Of a stretch of 37,374 nucleotides of DNA, positions 1 through 5,907 are shown piece after piece (within the stretch, counting starts at the first letter, position 1; every line of letters starts with the position of its first letter). The DNA is from Ruminococcus flavefaciens. GTDB lineage: Bacteria; Bacillota; Clostridia; Oscillospirales; Ruminococcaceae. Location of the stretch: NCBI GenBank assembly GCA_002309635.1, contig DBXO01000034.1, positions 430 through 37,803 on the forward strand. Direction: 5' to 3'. Under the pieces are notes generated by a model. The model was not told the DNA's origin and searched no databases. It worked only from the letters and a program-made list of their open reading frames with translations. The translations under genes and the position numbers were made by a program.

Positions 1-1919
1 GTTTTAGCCCTGGTAGTTGTAGTTGAGGTTGTTGTTGCCTTGAGTGTTGTAGTTGTAGCCTTAGTGGCAGTAGTTGAAGTAGTAGCCTTGGGCGTTGTTG
101 CAGCTTTGGTGGTTGTTGATGTTGTAGTAGGTGTTGTTGTGGTCAATTTTGTGGTAGTAGTGGTAGTTCTGCGCCGTCTTGTTGTTCTTGTTCTTGATGT
201 TGATGTGGCACTTGTGGTCCTGTTGGCGGTTGTACTTGTTGTGAGCTTGGTGGTGCTTGCCTTGGCAGTTGAAGTTGTCGCCTTTGTAGTCGTAGTGGAG
301 GTCTTTGTAGTTGTAGTCGTTGACTTCTTTGAGGTTGACGAGCTTGTGGTTTTTGCCTTTGTCGTAGTTGTTGAAGTCTTTGTAGTTGAAGCCTTTGTAG
401 TCGTTTTTGATGCCTTTGTGGTTGAGGCCCTGGCAGTTGTCGTTGTTGTTGTGGCTGCCTTTGTAGTTGTGGCTGCTGTGGTTGTAACTGACGGAACAGG
501 TGTGTCAGTCGGGAGAGTTGTGAACTCAGACTGTGTAACGGTTACTGTTGCTATGGCACCGTTCTTGTGAGTAGCAGTCTCCATGTATCTTACGTAGTAT
601 TTGCCCTTTGGAAGTCCTGTTATCTCGGTTCCTGTACAGGGCACGCTGTTGCTGAAGTCTGACTTTGTTGCGTACTCCATAGCGTCGGTAACGTTTAGTA
701 TGTTGCCGTTGTCGCCTGCAACAAGTCCCTTTGGTGCGCCCGGACCGTCTGCCTTCTGTATCTTGTCGGAGGTCACGGTGATACTTCCCGATGTGCGGCC
801 GAGAAGGTCGCTTACGTCGCAGGAGATGATATGTCCGATGTCCTCTTCCTTGAGTATGAAATTGTTGTTTCTTGCGCCTTCGATTATTTCGCCGTCTCTC
901 TTCCAGTGGAATGCGAACTTGACAGCGTTGGAGTTCTTAACGTTTGCTGTAAGGGCGAAGCTGTATTTCTGCGGTGTGCTGAAGCTTACGTCAGCTTTGA
1001 AAGGTTCTTTTTCAACAACTGTGTCGGGATTGACAACTGTTATGTCGGGTACCTTTCCGAATACCTGCTGCCATACTTCGTCAGAGGGCTCCTTGCCCTG
1101 CTGGAGAGTGTAGAGGAAGAAGAACAGCTCTTCCTTGAAGAGTGCCCAGCTGTGGCTGCCGTTTTTCCATGTTACTGATGTGAAGCCCTGTGCTTCACCG
1201 AATTCGTTGTACTGACAGTCTATAACTTCCTTATGGCCGCAGTTTTCCTCTGTAGCGCTTGCGGCAAGGTAGAAATAGTGATCCTTGTCCTTGGTGAACT
1301 GGAGGTCCTTGGTTTCGGGGTCGTCCAGCATCCAGCTCTGGTAGCCGTACTGATCGCCGGGGAAGTGTCCCTGTGCAGCAGGACTGATAGAGCCCACATA
1401 TGATATGCTGTCGCGGTACTTGCTTCCGCCGTAGACTGCCACAGCTCCGCCGAATGACCAGCCTGTGAGGGCGTACTTCTTGCTTGTATCCACCTTGCAG
1501 CCTGTGAGTTTGTCGTATGTACCGTCATCGAGTCGCTTTATTACCTTGGCAAGTCCGCCGCCGCTTACAAAGTGAAGATGATCGGTAGTACTTGAGGTCT
1601 GCATGATATGCGGAGTTACCACTATCATTGGCTCGATAAGGCCTGAGTTTACCCACTCGTCCATAGCCTTGCGTACATTGTCTGTTACCGACGAGTAGGA
1701 ATGGTTTCCGTGGACGAAAATGCCTGCGGGGTAGGTGCCCTCCACGTCGGGAGCGAGAACATAGCCGCAGTCGCCGCTGGGGTAGGTGCCGTACCTGTAC
1801 TTCTGGTAGGTGATCCTTGTGGCTGCCTTTGCTTCATCGCGCACGAAGCAGTTCGACGGGATAATGCATATGAACATTACCGCAGCGAGAAGCAGTGCTG
1901 TGAATTTACTGAGTTTCAT
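1..1919 (-). CDS. Secreted alpha/beta-hydrolase esterase with Thr-rich linker (3' end outside window)
   Basis: The reading frame opens at an ATG at 1919 behind AGGAGA (1928-1933) and stays open to the window edge, giving at least 639 residues. A signal peptide (basic MKLSK, then a hydrophobic stretch to about residue 23) is followed by an esterase-D/feruloyl-esterase-like domain: nucleophile elbow G-W-S-F-G-G with Ser155, and a late G-S-H-S-W with His256 as the likely catalytic His. Residues about 300-385 look Ig-like (a W-K-R-D-G strand and an S-C-D-V-S strand). From about residue 480 the chain is almost pure Thr with Ala, Lys and Ser, a typical linker of secreted Ruminococcus enzymes. Beyond the edge I would expect a dockerin or another carbohydrate-related module, but that is inference. 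Likely role: extracellular esterase acting on plant polysaccharide side groups; substrate not determinable. It has its own promoter at 1987-2015. Confidence 0.85.
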   Translation of the reverse strand, partial: MKLSKFTALLLAAVMFICIIPSNCFVRDEAKAATRITYQKYRYGTYPSGDCGYVLAPDVEGTYPAGIFVHGNHSYSSVTDNVRKAMDEWVNSGLIEPMIVVTPHIMQTSSTTDHLHFVSGGGLAKVIKRLDDGTYDKLTGCKVDTSKKYALTGWSFGGAVAVYGGSKYRDSISYVGSISPAAQGHFPGDQYGYQSWMLDDPETKDLQFTKDKDHYFYLAASATEENCGHKEVIDCQYNEFGEAQGFTSVTWKNGSHSWALFKEELFFFLYTLQQGKEPSDEVWQQVFGKVPDITVVNPDTVVEKEPFKADVSFSTPQKYSFALTANVKNSNAVKFAFHWKRDGEIIEGARNNNFILKEEDIGHIISCDVSDLLGRTSGSITVTSDKIQKADGPGAPKGLVAGDNGNILNVTDAMEYATKSDFSNSVPCTGTEITGLPKGKYYVRYMETATHKNGAIATVTVTQSEFTTLPTDTPVPSVTTTAATTTKAATTTTTTARASTTKASKTTTKASTTKTSTTTTKAKTTSSSTSKKSTTTTTKTSTTTTKATTSTAKASTTKLTTSTTANRTTSATSTSRTRTTRRRRTTTTTTKLTTTTPTTTSTTTKAATTPKATTSTTATKATTTTLKATTTSTTTTRAK

Positions 1920-1986
1920 TTTTTATCTCTCCTTGTCAAAAAAATTTACCATTTGTGAATTGGTATGATGATTCAACATTTTCCTG

Positions 1987-2015
1987 ATTATATCACAAAA
2001 TTGAGCAAATGTCAA
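1987..2015 (-). promoter_or_regulatory. Promoter of the esterase gene
   Basis: On the minus strand TTGACA (2010-2015) and TATAAT (1987-1992) are separated by 17 nt, a perfect sigma-A type promoter about 70 nt upstream of the esterase start. Confidence 0.8.
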
Positions 2016-2133
2016 CGTATATTTACTGGTTTCGACATGATATACTGCGCAAATTTTAGGGAAATCATGACTTCTTGCACAATGGTGGGGAACTTTTCCT
2101 ATCACCAATGCCCAAGTAATTATGTATTTATGC

Positions 2134-2176
2134 AAAAAACTATCCTCAGTATCGACTGAGGATAGTTTTTTATTTT
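2134..2176. terminator. Bidirectional hairpin terminator
   Basis: A perfect inverted repeat, AAAAACTATCCTCAGT and its complement around a 4-nt ATCG loop, with T runs on both strands. It lies between the tRNA-Leu terminator and the esterase promoter and insulates the two. Confidence 0.75.
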
Positions 2177-2189
2177 GCATGCTTATAAA

Positions 2190-2223
2190 CAAAAAATCGC
2201 GGCTTAGTTTCCTAAACCGCGAT
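2190..2223 (-). terminator. Terminator of tRNA-Leu
   Basis: On the minus strand a 12-bp stem, ATCGCGGTTTAG with its partner CTAAGCCGCGAT (one G:T pair), carries a 4-nt loop and is followed by TTTTTTG. It sits 3 nt past the encoded CCA of tRNA-Leu. Confidence 0.85.
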
Positions 2224-2225
2224 CC

Positions 2226-2310
2226 TGGTGCGAGTAATGGGACTTGAACCCATACGTCTCTCGACACACGCCCCTCAAACGTGCCTGTCTGCCTATTCCA
2301 GCACACTCGC
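2226..2310 (-). tRNA. tRNA-Leu (anticodon GAG)
   Basis: The 85-nt minus-strand sequence begins GCGAGTG and ends TACTCGC-A-CCA, forming a 7-bp acceptor stem with one G:T pair. The anticodon loop is TTGAGGG-like with GAG, the variable arm is long (class II, as in Leu tRNAs), the T arm has GGTTCAAGTCC, and CCA is encoded. It reads CUC/CUU leucine codons. It diverges from tRNA-Thr. Confidence 0.92.
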
Positions 2311-2337
2311 ATTGCAGTGTTTCGTGACTGCTTTAAT

Positions 2338-2366
2338 ATTATATCAGATTTAACTGTGCTTGTCAA
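2338..2366 (-). promoter_or_regulatory. Promoter of tRNA-Leu
   Basis: Minus strand TTGACA (2361-2366), 17-nt spacer, TATAAT (2338-2343), about 28 nt before the tRNA 5' end. Confidence 0.8.
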
Positions 2367-2427
2367 GCCTTTTTTGAAAAAATTTTCAGAAATATTTAGT
2401 TAACATAAAAAATAATTTGTGCTGCTA

Positions 2428-2456
2428 TTGACTTTCACCTGCTTTTAGTGTATAAT
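2428..2456 (+). promoter_or_regulatory. Promoter of tRNA-Thr
   Basis: TTGACT (2428-2433), 17-nt spacer, TATAAT (2451-2456), ending 13 nt before the tRNA-Thr 5' end. Confidence 0.8.
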
Positions 2457-2469
2457 ATTAACTGTTGGT

Positions 2470-2545
2470 GCTGATGTGGCACAGTCGGTAGCGCAACGCC
2501 TTGGTAAGGCGTAGGTCGTCGGTTCAAGTCCGATCATCAGCTCCA
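2470..2545 (+). tRNA. tRNA-Thr (anticodon GGT), integration target
   Basis: The 76-nt sequence starts GCTGATG and ends CATCAGC-T-CCA, with a 7-bp acceptor stem, anticodon stem ACGCC/GGCGT, anticodon loop TTGGTAA (GGT) and T arm GGTTCAAGTCC. Its 3' 43 nt (2501-2543) recur exactly at 11934-11976, so this tRNA is a hybrid: host 5' half plus element-supplied 3' half. The last two bases of the encoded CCA (2544-2545) lie outside the shared core, on the element side, whereas the displaced host 3' end continues CTCTCA and encodes no CCA. The gene appears functional. Confidence 0.93.
2501..2543 (+). other. attL core (left 43-bp direct repeat)
   Basis: From the anticodon loop (TTGGTAA) to the acceptor 3' side (CAGCTC), 43 nt are identical to 11934-11976. 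Identity stops on both sides of the repeat, which fits a tyrosine-integrase crossover site in a tRNA 3' half. Confidence 0.9.
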
Positions 2546-2558
2546 TGCAAATAACGGT

Positions 2559-2600
2559 AAATAGGCGTTTCTTCTATGTGAGGGAACGCTTATTTATTTT
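2559..2600 (+). terminator. Element-borne terminator for tRNA-Thr
   Basis: Stem AAATAGGCGTTTC (2559-2571) pairs with GGAACGCTTATTT (2583-2595) around an 11-nt loop and is followed by ATTTTA. It replaces the host terminator displaced to 12002-12036. Confidence 0.65.
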
Positions 2601-2609
2601 ACTAAATTG

Positions 2610-2636
2610 AAAAGTGTCATATTTCTGTCATAGTTG
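2610..2636 (+). repeat. Putative integrase arm-type site, left
   Basis: A 27-nt sequence that begins AAAAGTGTCATA and ends CTGTCATAGTTG is identical to 11793-11819. Inside it GTCATA occurs twice, 11 nt apart (one helical turn). Placement near both ends, 67 nt from the left core and 115 nt from the right core, fits arm sites bound by the integrase N-terminal domain; binding is inferred. Confidence 0.55.
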
Positions 2637-2707
2637 AAGGAATCTCAGATTAGTAGAATAAAAAGATTAGGATTTATTTCAGTGCAGCTTTTAGTTAAGG
2701 AAATAGA

Positions 2708-2735
2708 AACGCGCTCCGTAAGGAGCGCGTTTTAT
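2708..2735. terminator. Hairpin terminator after the first small secreted protein gene
   Basis: A perfect 10-bp stem AACGCGCTCC/GGAGCGCGTT with a GTAA loop. It is downstream of the minus-strand gene at 2826-3062, and TTTATT on the plus strand means it could also stop rightward transcription. Confidence 0.7.
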
Positions 2736-2825
2736 TAATTAAGATAGAAGTAGCTTATTAATCCATTGAAAAAATCATTCTAAGATATATAGTTCAACTA
2801 TACATACAGTACATATCTTTTATGA

Positions 2826-3062
2826 TCATCTGTAACAACTTTTTAAACTCATTGGACTGCCACAAGCTGAGCAGATTAACTGTGTATTATTGTTATACCA
2901 ATACCACCTTGCGTTATGATTACAATACTGGGGCGGTATACCTGCATGTGCTGTGATAGAATTATCTGACGTTGGAGAAACTGACTTTGTTATAGCTGTG
3001 CCTGTTCCGAGTAATGTGAAAGCCATTGCTATTGATACGAGTTTTTTGATTGTTTTTTTCAT
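2826..3062 (-). CDS. Small secreted Cys/His protein, family member 1 (minus strand)
   Basis: 78 residues from ATG at 3062, chosen because AAAGGATG lies 7-8 nt upstream and because the start then aligns with all five sister genes; an upstream ATG at 3110 would add 16 residues that are only the translated leader. The N-terminus MKKTIKKLVSIAMAFTLLG is an export signal, and A-H-A near residue 37 is a likely signal-peptidase site. The short mature part carries C-N-H, then W/Y-rich sequence, then C-S-A-C-G, so the C-x-H / C-x2-C ligand set shared by the family is retained in minimal form. It is the only member on this strand and the most diverged. Function unknown; a small zinc-binding secreted peptide is the structural guess. 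Confidence 0.75.
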   Translation of the reverse strand: MKKTIKKLVSIAMAFTLLGTGTAITKSVSPTSDNSITAHAGIPPQYCNHNARWYWYNNNTQLICSACGSPMSLKSCYR

Positions 3063-3116
3063 ATGTATTACATCCTTTACATTAATTTTTAAGGCCATAT
3101 TCAGCCTCATTTACAT

Positions 3117-3145
3117 ATAATAACTGATTTTACAATATTTGTCAA
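3117..3145 (-). promoter_or_regulatory. Promoter of family member 1
   Basis: Minus strand TTGACA (3140-3145), 17-nt spacer, TATTAT (3117-3122). The spacer resembles those before members 2 and 3, so promoter and gene were duplicated together. Confidence 0.8.
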
Positions 3146-3173
3146 GACATTTTTGGCTATGGTTTTTAAAGAC

Positions 3174-3203
3174 AAAAGCTCCCCATATTGGAGAGCCTTT
3201 TTA
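3174..3203 (-). terminator. Terminator of the 29-residue ORF
   Basis: On the minus strand AAAGGCTCTCC and GGGGAGCTTTT form a stem with a short AATAT loop, beginning right at the stop codon of 3204-3293. The same GGCTCTCC hairpin type follows members 2 and 3. Confidence 0.65.
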
Positions 3204-3293
3204 TTAGCGTATTACACTATCAATCCAGTTGCATACGTCATTATATGCACCGTTACAAACCCATTTGAATATCTCCCACCAAATGTCAGCCAT
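3204..3293 (-). CDS. 29-residue Trp-rich micro-ORF
   Basis: A short minus-strand ORF beginning MADIWWEIFKW and ending NWIDSVIR. Despite its size it has all the parts of a gene: AAAGGAG (3302-3308) 8 nt before ATG, a candidate promoter TTGTAA-16-TAAAAT (3327-3354), and a hairpin terminator starting at the stop. It has four Trp, two Cys (13 and 21) and a pattern of hydrophobic residues suggesting an amphipathic helix; net charge is slightly negative. There is no leader or signal peptide. It could be a leaderless membrane-active peptide, a small toxin or a regulator peptide. I do not recognise a family. Confidence rests on the gene architecture, not homology. Confidence 0.55.
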   Translation of the reverse strand: MADIWWEIFKWVCNGAYNDVCNWIDSVIR

Positions 3294-3326
3294 TGTATTC
3301 ACTCCTTTCTTTTGAATGTAATCTTA

Positions 3327-3354
3327 ATTTTATCAGTTTTTTGGGGGATTACAA
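3327..3354 (-). promoter_or_regulatory. Candidate promoter of the 29-residue ORF
   Basis: Minus strand TTGTAA (3349-3354), 16-nt spacer, TAAAAT (3327-3332), about 33 nt before the start codon. Weaker than the other promoters of the cargo zone. Confidence 0.45.
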
Positions 3355-3457
3355 CAATTGCAGAGTAAAAGATATTAAATTTGTAGTGAGTTGACTTTGA
3401 GTCCATTTTAAATATATATTTAGTTAGGCACTTAATTGTTTATGGGAAGAAAGTTAT

Positions 3458-3598
3458 ATGAATGTCTTAATAATTGATTTAGATGCTTATAGAAAACAAT
3501 ACAGCAGCGTTATGTATTACATAAGTGTAACGTTATTAATATGTGTACAGGTTCTATGTACATTTTTTGCTGTTCACTTGACAAAATTAGTAAAATAA
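3458..3598 (+). CDS. Possible 46-residue single-pass membrane ORF
   Basis: ATG at 3458 follows GGAAGAAAG. The product begins MNVLIIDLDAYRKQY, has a hydrophobic stretch (about residues 18-41, including LLICVQVLC) and ends HLTKLVK. A candidate promoter TTGACT-16-TATATA lies at 3391-3418. The stop overlaps the promoter of the next gene. It diverges from the 29-residue ORF, and a small membrane protein beside a peptide gene could be an immunity or anchoring function, but that is speculation. It may be a chance ORF. Confidence 0.35.
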   Translation: MNVLIIDLDAYRKQYSSVMYYISVTLLICVQVLCTFFAVHLTKLVK

Positions 3599-3606
3599 GA
3601 TATTAT
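3578..3606 (+). promoter_or_regulatory. Promoter of family member 2
   Basis: TTGACA (3578-3583), 17-nt spacer, TATTAT (3601-3606). Confidence 0.85.
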
Positions 3607-3660
3607 ATATACATGAGGTAATATTAAGCCTCAAATATTATGGTAAAGGATGTAATAAAA

Positions 3661-4002
3661 ATGAAGAACGTAATCAAAAAGATTGCAGCAACAGCAATGG
3701 CAATTACTCTGCTTGGCGCAGGTACAGTTGTAACAAAGACGATTGCTCCACAGTTTGACAACTCTATCACAGCAAGTGCAGCATGCAACCACGTAGTAGG
3801 TTCAACTTCATGGAGCTCATGGGAGAGTAATGGTACAGAATTAACAGTTCAACAATATTTTCCTTTTTTAGTAATCAGACATTACGAAAAGCGTACATGT
3901 AAATGCATAAAATGTGGTAGAACCCTTTCCACACAAAGGAGATATCGTGATCAATGGTGCGTTGACGTAAGTACTGGATATTTTGACTATGTATATTATT
4001 AA
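3661..4002 (+). CDS. Small secreted Cys/His protein, family member 2
   Basis: 113 residues from ATG at 3661, preceded by AAAGGATG at normal spacing; the in-frame ATG at 3640 lies upstream of this ribosome site and is not used. The N-terminal 40 residues (MKNVIKKIAATAMA...; SITASA) form an export signal nearly identical in members 2-6. After A-S-A comes A-C-N-H, then S-T-S-W-S-S-W, a variable stretch, then R-T-C-K-C-I-K-C-G-R-T-L and an aromatic tail ending DYVYY. C-x-H plus C-x2-C is a plausible four-ligand zinc site. Its tail is very close to that of member 4 (RRYRDQW), showing recent duplication or gene conversion. No known family recognised. Confidence 0.8.
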   Translation: MKNVIKKIAATAMAITLLGAGTVVTKTIAPQFDNSITASAACNHVVGSTSWSSWESNGTELTVQQYFPFLVIRHYEKRTCKCIKCGRTLSTQRRYRDQWCVDVSTGYFDYVYY

Positions 4003-4010
4003 TGTCAATA

Positions 4011-4040
4011 AAAAGGCTCTCCGAAAGGAGAGCTTTTCTT
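4011..4040 (+). terminator. Terminator of family member 2
   Basis: AAAAGGCTCTCC, GAAA loop, GGAGAGCTTTT, then CTTTTC. Starts 8 nt after the stop codon. Confidence 0.8.
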
Positions 4041-4096
4041 TTCTATTAGTCAGGAAACTAATTTGATTGAGAGTTCAGATAATACTTACTGCCCAC

Positions 4097-4125
4097 TTGA
4101 CAAAATCAGTAAAACAAGTTATTAT
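4097..4125 (+). promoter_or_regulatory. Promoter of family member 3
   Basis: TTGACA (4097-4102), 17-nt spacer, TATTAT (4120-4125). The spacer differs from that of member 2 at only a few positions. Confidence 0.85.
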
Positions 4126-4179
4126 ATACGCATAAGGCAGTATTAAGCCTTAAATATTATGGTAAAGGATGTAATAAAA

Positions 4180-4518
4180 ATGAAGAACGTAATCAAAAAA
4201 ATAGCAGCAGTTGCTATGGCATTTACTCTTCTCGGCACGGGCACAGCCGTAACAAAGACGATTGCTCCACAGTTTGACAATTCAATCACAGCAAGTGCAG
4301 CTTGTAATCACGTAGTAGGTTCAACTTCGTGGAGCAGTTGGGAAACAGTAGATACACGTTATGGTTGGATTCCTATTTTCACCATAACAATGACAGACTA
4401 TCAAGAACGCACATGCAAATGTATAAAATGTGGTAGAACCCTTTATAAGCAAAAGAGACATCGCACCACCTACTTTAGCGAAGAAAGAACCACACGTGAC
4501 CCATGGATTTATGATTAA
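4180..4518 (+). CDS. Small secreted Cys/His protein, family member 3
   Basis: 112 residues from ATG at 4180 with AAAGGATG upstream (the ATG at 4159 precedes that site). Leader as in the sisters, cleavage likely after A-S-A. The mature part has A-C-N-H, two Trp, a variable middle (RYGWIPIFTITM), then E-R-T-C-K-C-I-K-C-G-R-T-L, and a tail unlike that of members 2 and 4 (HRTTYFSEERTT). So the ligand positions are kept while the middle and tail have changed. Own promoter and terminator: a single-gene transcription unit. Confidence 0.8.
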   Translation: MKNVIKKIAAVAMAFTLLGTGTAVTKTIAPQFDNSITASAACNHVVGSTSWSSWETVDTRYGWIPIFTITMTDYQERTCKCIKCGRTLYKQKRHRTTYFSEERTTRDPWIYD

Positions 4519-4526
4519 TGTCAATA

Positions 4527-4560
4527 AAAAAGGCTCTCCTTTCAGGGGAGCTTATTTTTT
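4527..4560 (+). terminator. Terminator of family member 3
   Basis: A GGCTCTCC/GGGGAGC stem with short loop, then TTATTTTTT, just after the stop of 4180-4518. Confidence 0.75.
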
Positions 4561-4633
4561 GCGCATCCGTAGGTAGCCGGCTTGAATGAGGGCGTAGCTA
4601 TTTTGCATTTATTGCTGATTTAACGGAAATGTA

Positions 4634-4662
4634 TTGACAAAGTTGAGCTTTTAAAGTATAAT
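4634..4662 (+). promoter_or_regulatory. Promoter of family members 4 and 5
   Basis: TTGACA (4634-4639), 17-nt spacer, TATAAT (4657-4662): full consensus. No promoter or terminator is seen between members 4 and 5, so both are likely read from here. Confidence 0.85.
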
Positions 4663-4716
4663 GTCTTCATAAGGTCATAGATTTGACTATAAATATTTTT
4701 TAAAGGATGTAAAACG

Positions 4717-5049
4717 ATGAAAAATGTTATCAAAAAAATAGCAGCAGTTGCTATGGCATTTACTCTTCTTGGCACGGGCACAGCCGTAACAAAGACGATT
4801 GCTCCACAGTTTGACAATTCAATCACAGCAAGTGCAGCTTGTAATCACGTAGTAGGTTCAACTTCATGGAGCGAATGGAAGAAAACAGATTCAGAAATAG
4901 TAGTGTTAGTACCTCTTACAATCAGAAGGTACTATAAGCGTACATGTAAATGCGTAAAATGTGGTAAAACTCTTTCTACGCAAAGGAGATATCGTGACCA
5001 ATGGTTTTTTGACGTGTATAACGGATATGATGACTATGTATATTATTAA
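4717..5049 (+). CDS. Small secreted Cys/His protein, family member 4
   Basis: 110 residues. AAAGGATG precedes ATG 4717. Leader identical to member 3 over about 50 residues (through GSTSWS). The mature part has C-N-H, W-S-E-W-K, a short variable stretch (SEIVVLVPLTIRRYY), then R-T-C-K-C-V-K-C-G-K-T-L, and a tail ending in the aromatic DYVYY seen in member 2. Chimeric similarity, head like member 3 and tail like member 2, suggests recombination among copies. First gene of a two-gene unit with member 5 (44-nt gap). Confidence 0.8.
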   Translation: MKNVIKKIAAVAMAFTLLGTGTAVTKTIAPQFDNSITASAACNHVVGSTSWSEWKKTDSEIVVLVPLTIRRYYKRTCKCVKCGKTLSTQRRYRDQWFFDVYNGYDDYVYY

Positions 5050-5093
5050 TATGCAATTATTCAGCTTAAGCTTATCATAAAGGATTTAAAACG

Positions 5094-5435
5094 ATGAAAA
5101 ATGTTATCAAAAAGCTTGTAGCAACAGCTATGGCATTTACTCTTCTTGGCACGGGCACGGCTGTTACAAAGACGATTGCTCCACAGTTTGACAATTCAAT
5201 CACAGCAAATGCTGTCTGTAAGCACGTAGTAAATTCAACCTCATGGAGTAAATGGAAAACAGTAGAAGAAAAGGATGATCATGGATTTCCTATTCGGACA
5301 GTAATATATAATCAAGAACGCACATGCAAATGTGCAAAATGTCATAAAATTATTTCTACTCAAAAGAGACAGTGCAAAACTCTATATTATTTTTTTGGCT
5401 TTCCTGGCATTTACACATCATACAGTTACATATAA
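5094..5435 (+). CDS. Small secreted Cys/His protein, family member 5
   Basis: 113 residues. AAAGGATTT precedes ATG 5094. The leader matches the others (MKNVIKKLVATAMA) with the cleavage region S-I-T-A-N-A. The mature part has V-C-K-H, S-T-S-W-S-K-W, an acidic variable stretch (EEKDDHGF), then E-R-T-C-K-C-A-K-C-H, where the usual Gly after the second Cys of C-x2-C is His, and a Phe/Tyr-rich tail (YYFFGFPG) with one extra Cys. Follows member 4 without its own promoter. A strong AT-rich hairpin (5443-5484) lies downstream. Confidence 0.78.
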   Translation: MKNVIKKLVATAMAFTLLGTGTAVTKTIAPQFDNSITANAVCKHVVNSTSWSKWKTVEEKDDHGFPIRTVIYNQERTCKCAKCHKIISTQKRQCKTLYYFFGFPGIYTSYSYI

Positions 5436-5442
5436 TTTGAGG

Positions 5443-5484
5443 TATTAATAATTCGTTTGAACAAACAAGGGCGAATTATTAATA
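5443..5484 (+). terminator. Long AT-rich hairpin after family member 5
   Basis: TATTAATAATTCG (5443-5455) has a perfect 13-nt complement at 5472-5484 around a 16-nt loop. It begins 7 nt past the stop. It lacks a clean T run, so it may act as a transcript 3'-end stabiliser instead of a classical terminator. Confidence 0.5.
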
Positions 5485-5623
5485 AGTTATTAATTGTAAG
5501 CAATTCTGTTTTGCTTTACAGCACTAAAGCGCTGAACGGCATACTGAAAACCGCACTGCCCATAAATGCCTATAAATAGCAAAATTTGAGCAGAAGTTTT
5601 TGCAAGGATGTAATTATCAGTGG
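5485..5623. other. Non-coding stretch within the element
   Basis: No credible ORF with a ribosome site on either strand. The sequence has a few short inverted words (for example AAGCGCTGAA) but nothing I can name. It leads into the internal left-end repeat at 5624. Confidence 0.4.
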
Positions 5624-5720
5624 TGCAAACAACGATAAATAGGCGTTTCTTCTATGTGATGAAACGCTTATTTATTTTACTAAATGGCGAAGTGTCATAA
5701 ATCCGTCATAGTTGAAGAAA
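5624..5720 (+). repeat. Element left-end repeat, copy 2 (internal)
   Basis: Aligns gap-free to 2546-2642 (about 11 differences in 97 nt): the same terminator-like hairpin (5637-5678; here GATAAATAGGCGTTTC pairs with GAAACGCTTATTT) and the same putative arm site in diverged form (5691-5714). The tRNA core itself is not recognisable before it; only ATCAG remains at 5616-5620. Most easily read as the left end of a formerly separate or duplicated element. Confidence 0.8.
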
Positions 5721-5826
5721 TATAGCAGAAGAATAAGTTAATAAAAGGCGGTGACCAACGAGAGCCGCCGATCAGAAGCCACAGCAAAAGAGAAAGAAAA
5801 AAATTTTGCAAAATTTGTTTAAGTAC

Positions 5827-5855
5827 TTGACAAGCAGTGCTGTTCGTTGTATAAT
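5827..5855 (+). promoter_or_regulatory. Promoter of family member 6
   Basis: TTGACA (5827-5832), 17-nt spacer, TATAAT (5850-5855): full consensus. Confidence 0.85.
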
Positions 5856-5907
5856 ATAACTGATAAGGTTAATTTAGCCTTAAATTTATGTAAAGGATTT
5901 GATACAA

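Larger units (their letters stand above)
2546..2642 (+). repeat. Element left-end repeat, copy 1
   Basis: The 97 nt directly after the tRNA (TGCAAATAACGG...) align without gaps to 5624-5720 with about 11 mismatches by eye. The block holds a terminator hairpin and the 27-nt putative arm site. Confidence 0.85.

Noticed and set aside
1..490. Repetitive sequence that might be a CRISPR array or satellite
   Set aside because: Repeats are irregular in length, have no spacers and follow Thr codon periodicity of the esterase linker.
40..570. Plus-strand Val-rich open frame
   Set aside because: It is the complement of the Thr-rich linker codons of the minus-strand esterase; composition is explained by that and there is no ribosome site.
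1923..2366. Minus-strand open frame of 147 codons across the tRNA-Leu gene
   Set aside because: It runs through a tRNA, two terminators and a promoter, with no ribosome site.
3153..3368. Plus-strand hydrophobic open frame of 71 codons
   Set aside because: It lies opposite the 29-residue ORF and its signals, begins within a promoter region and lacks a ribosome site.
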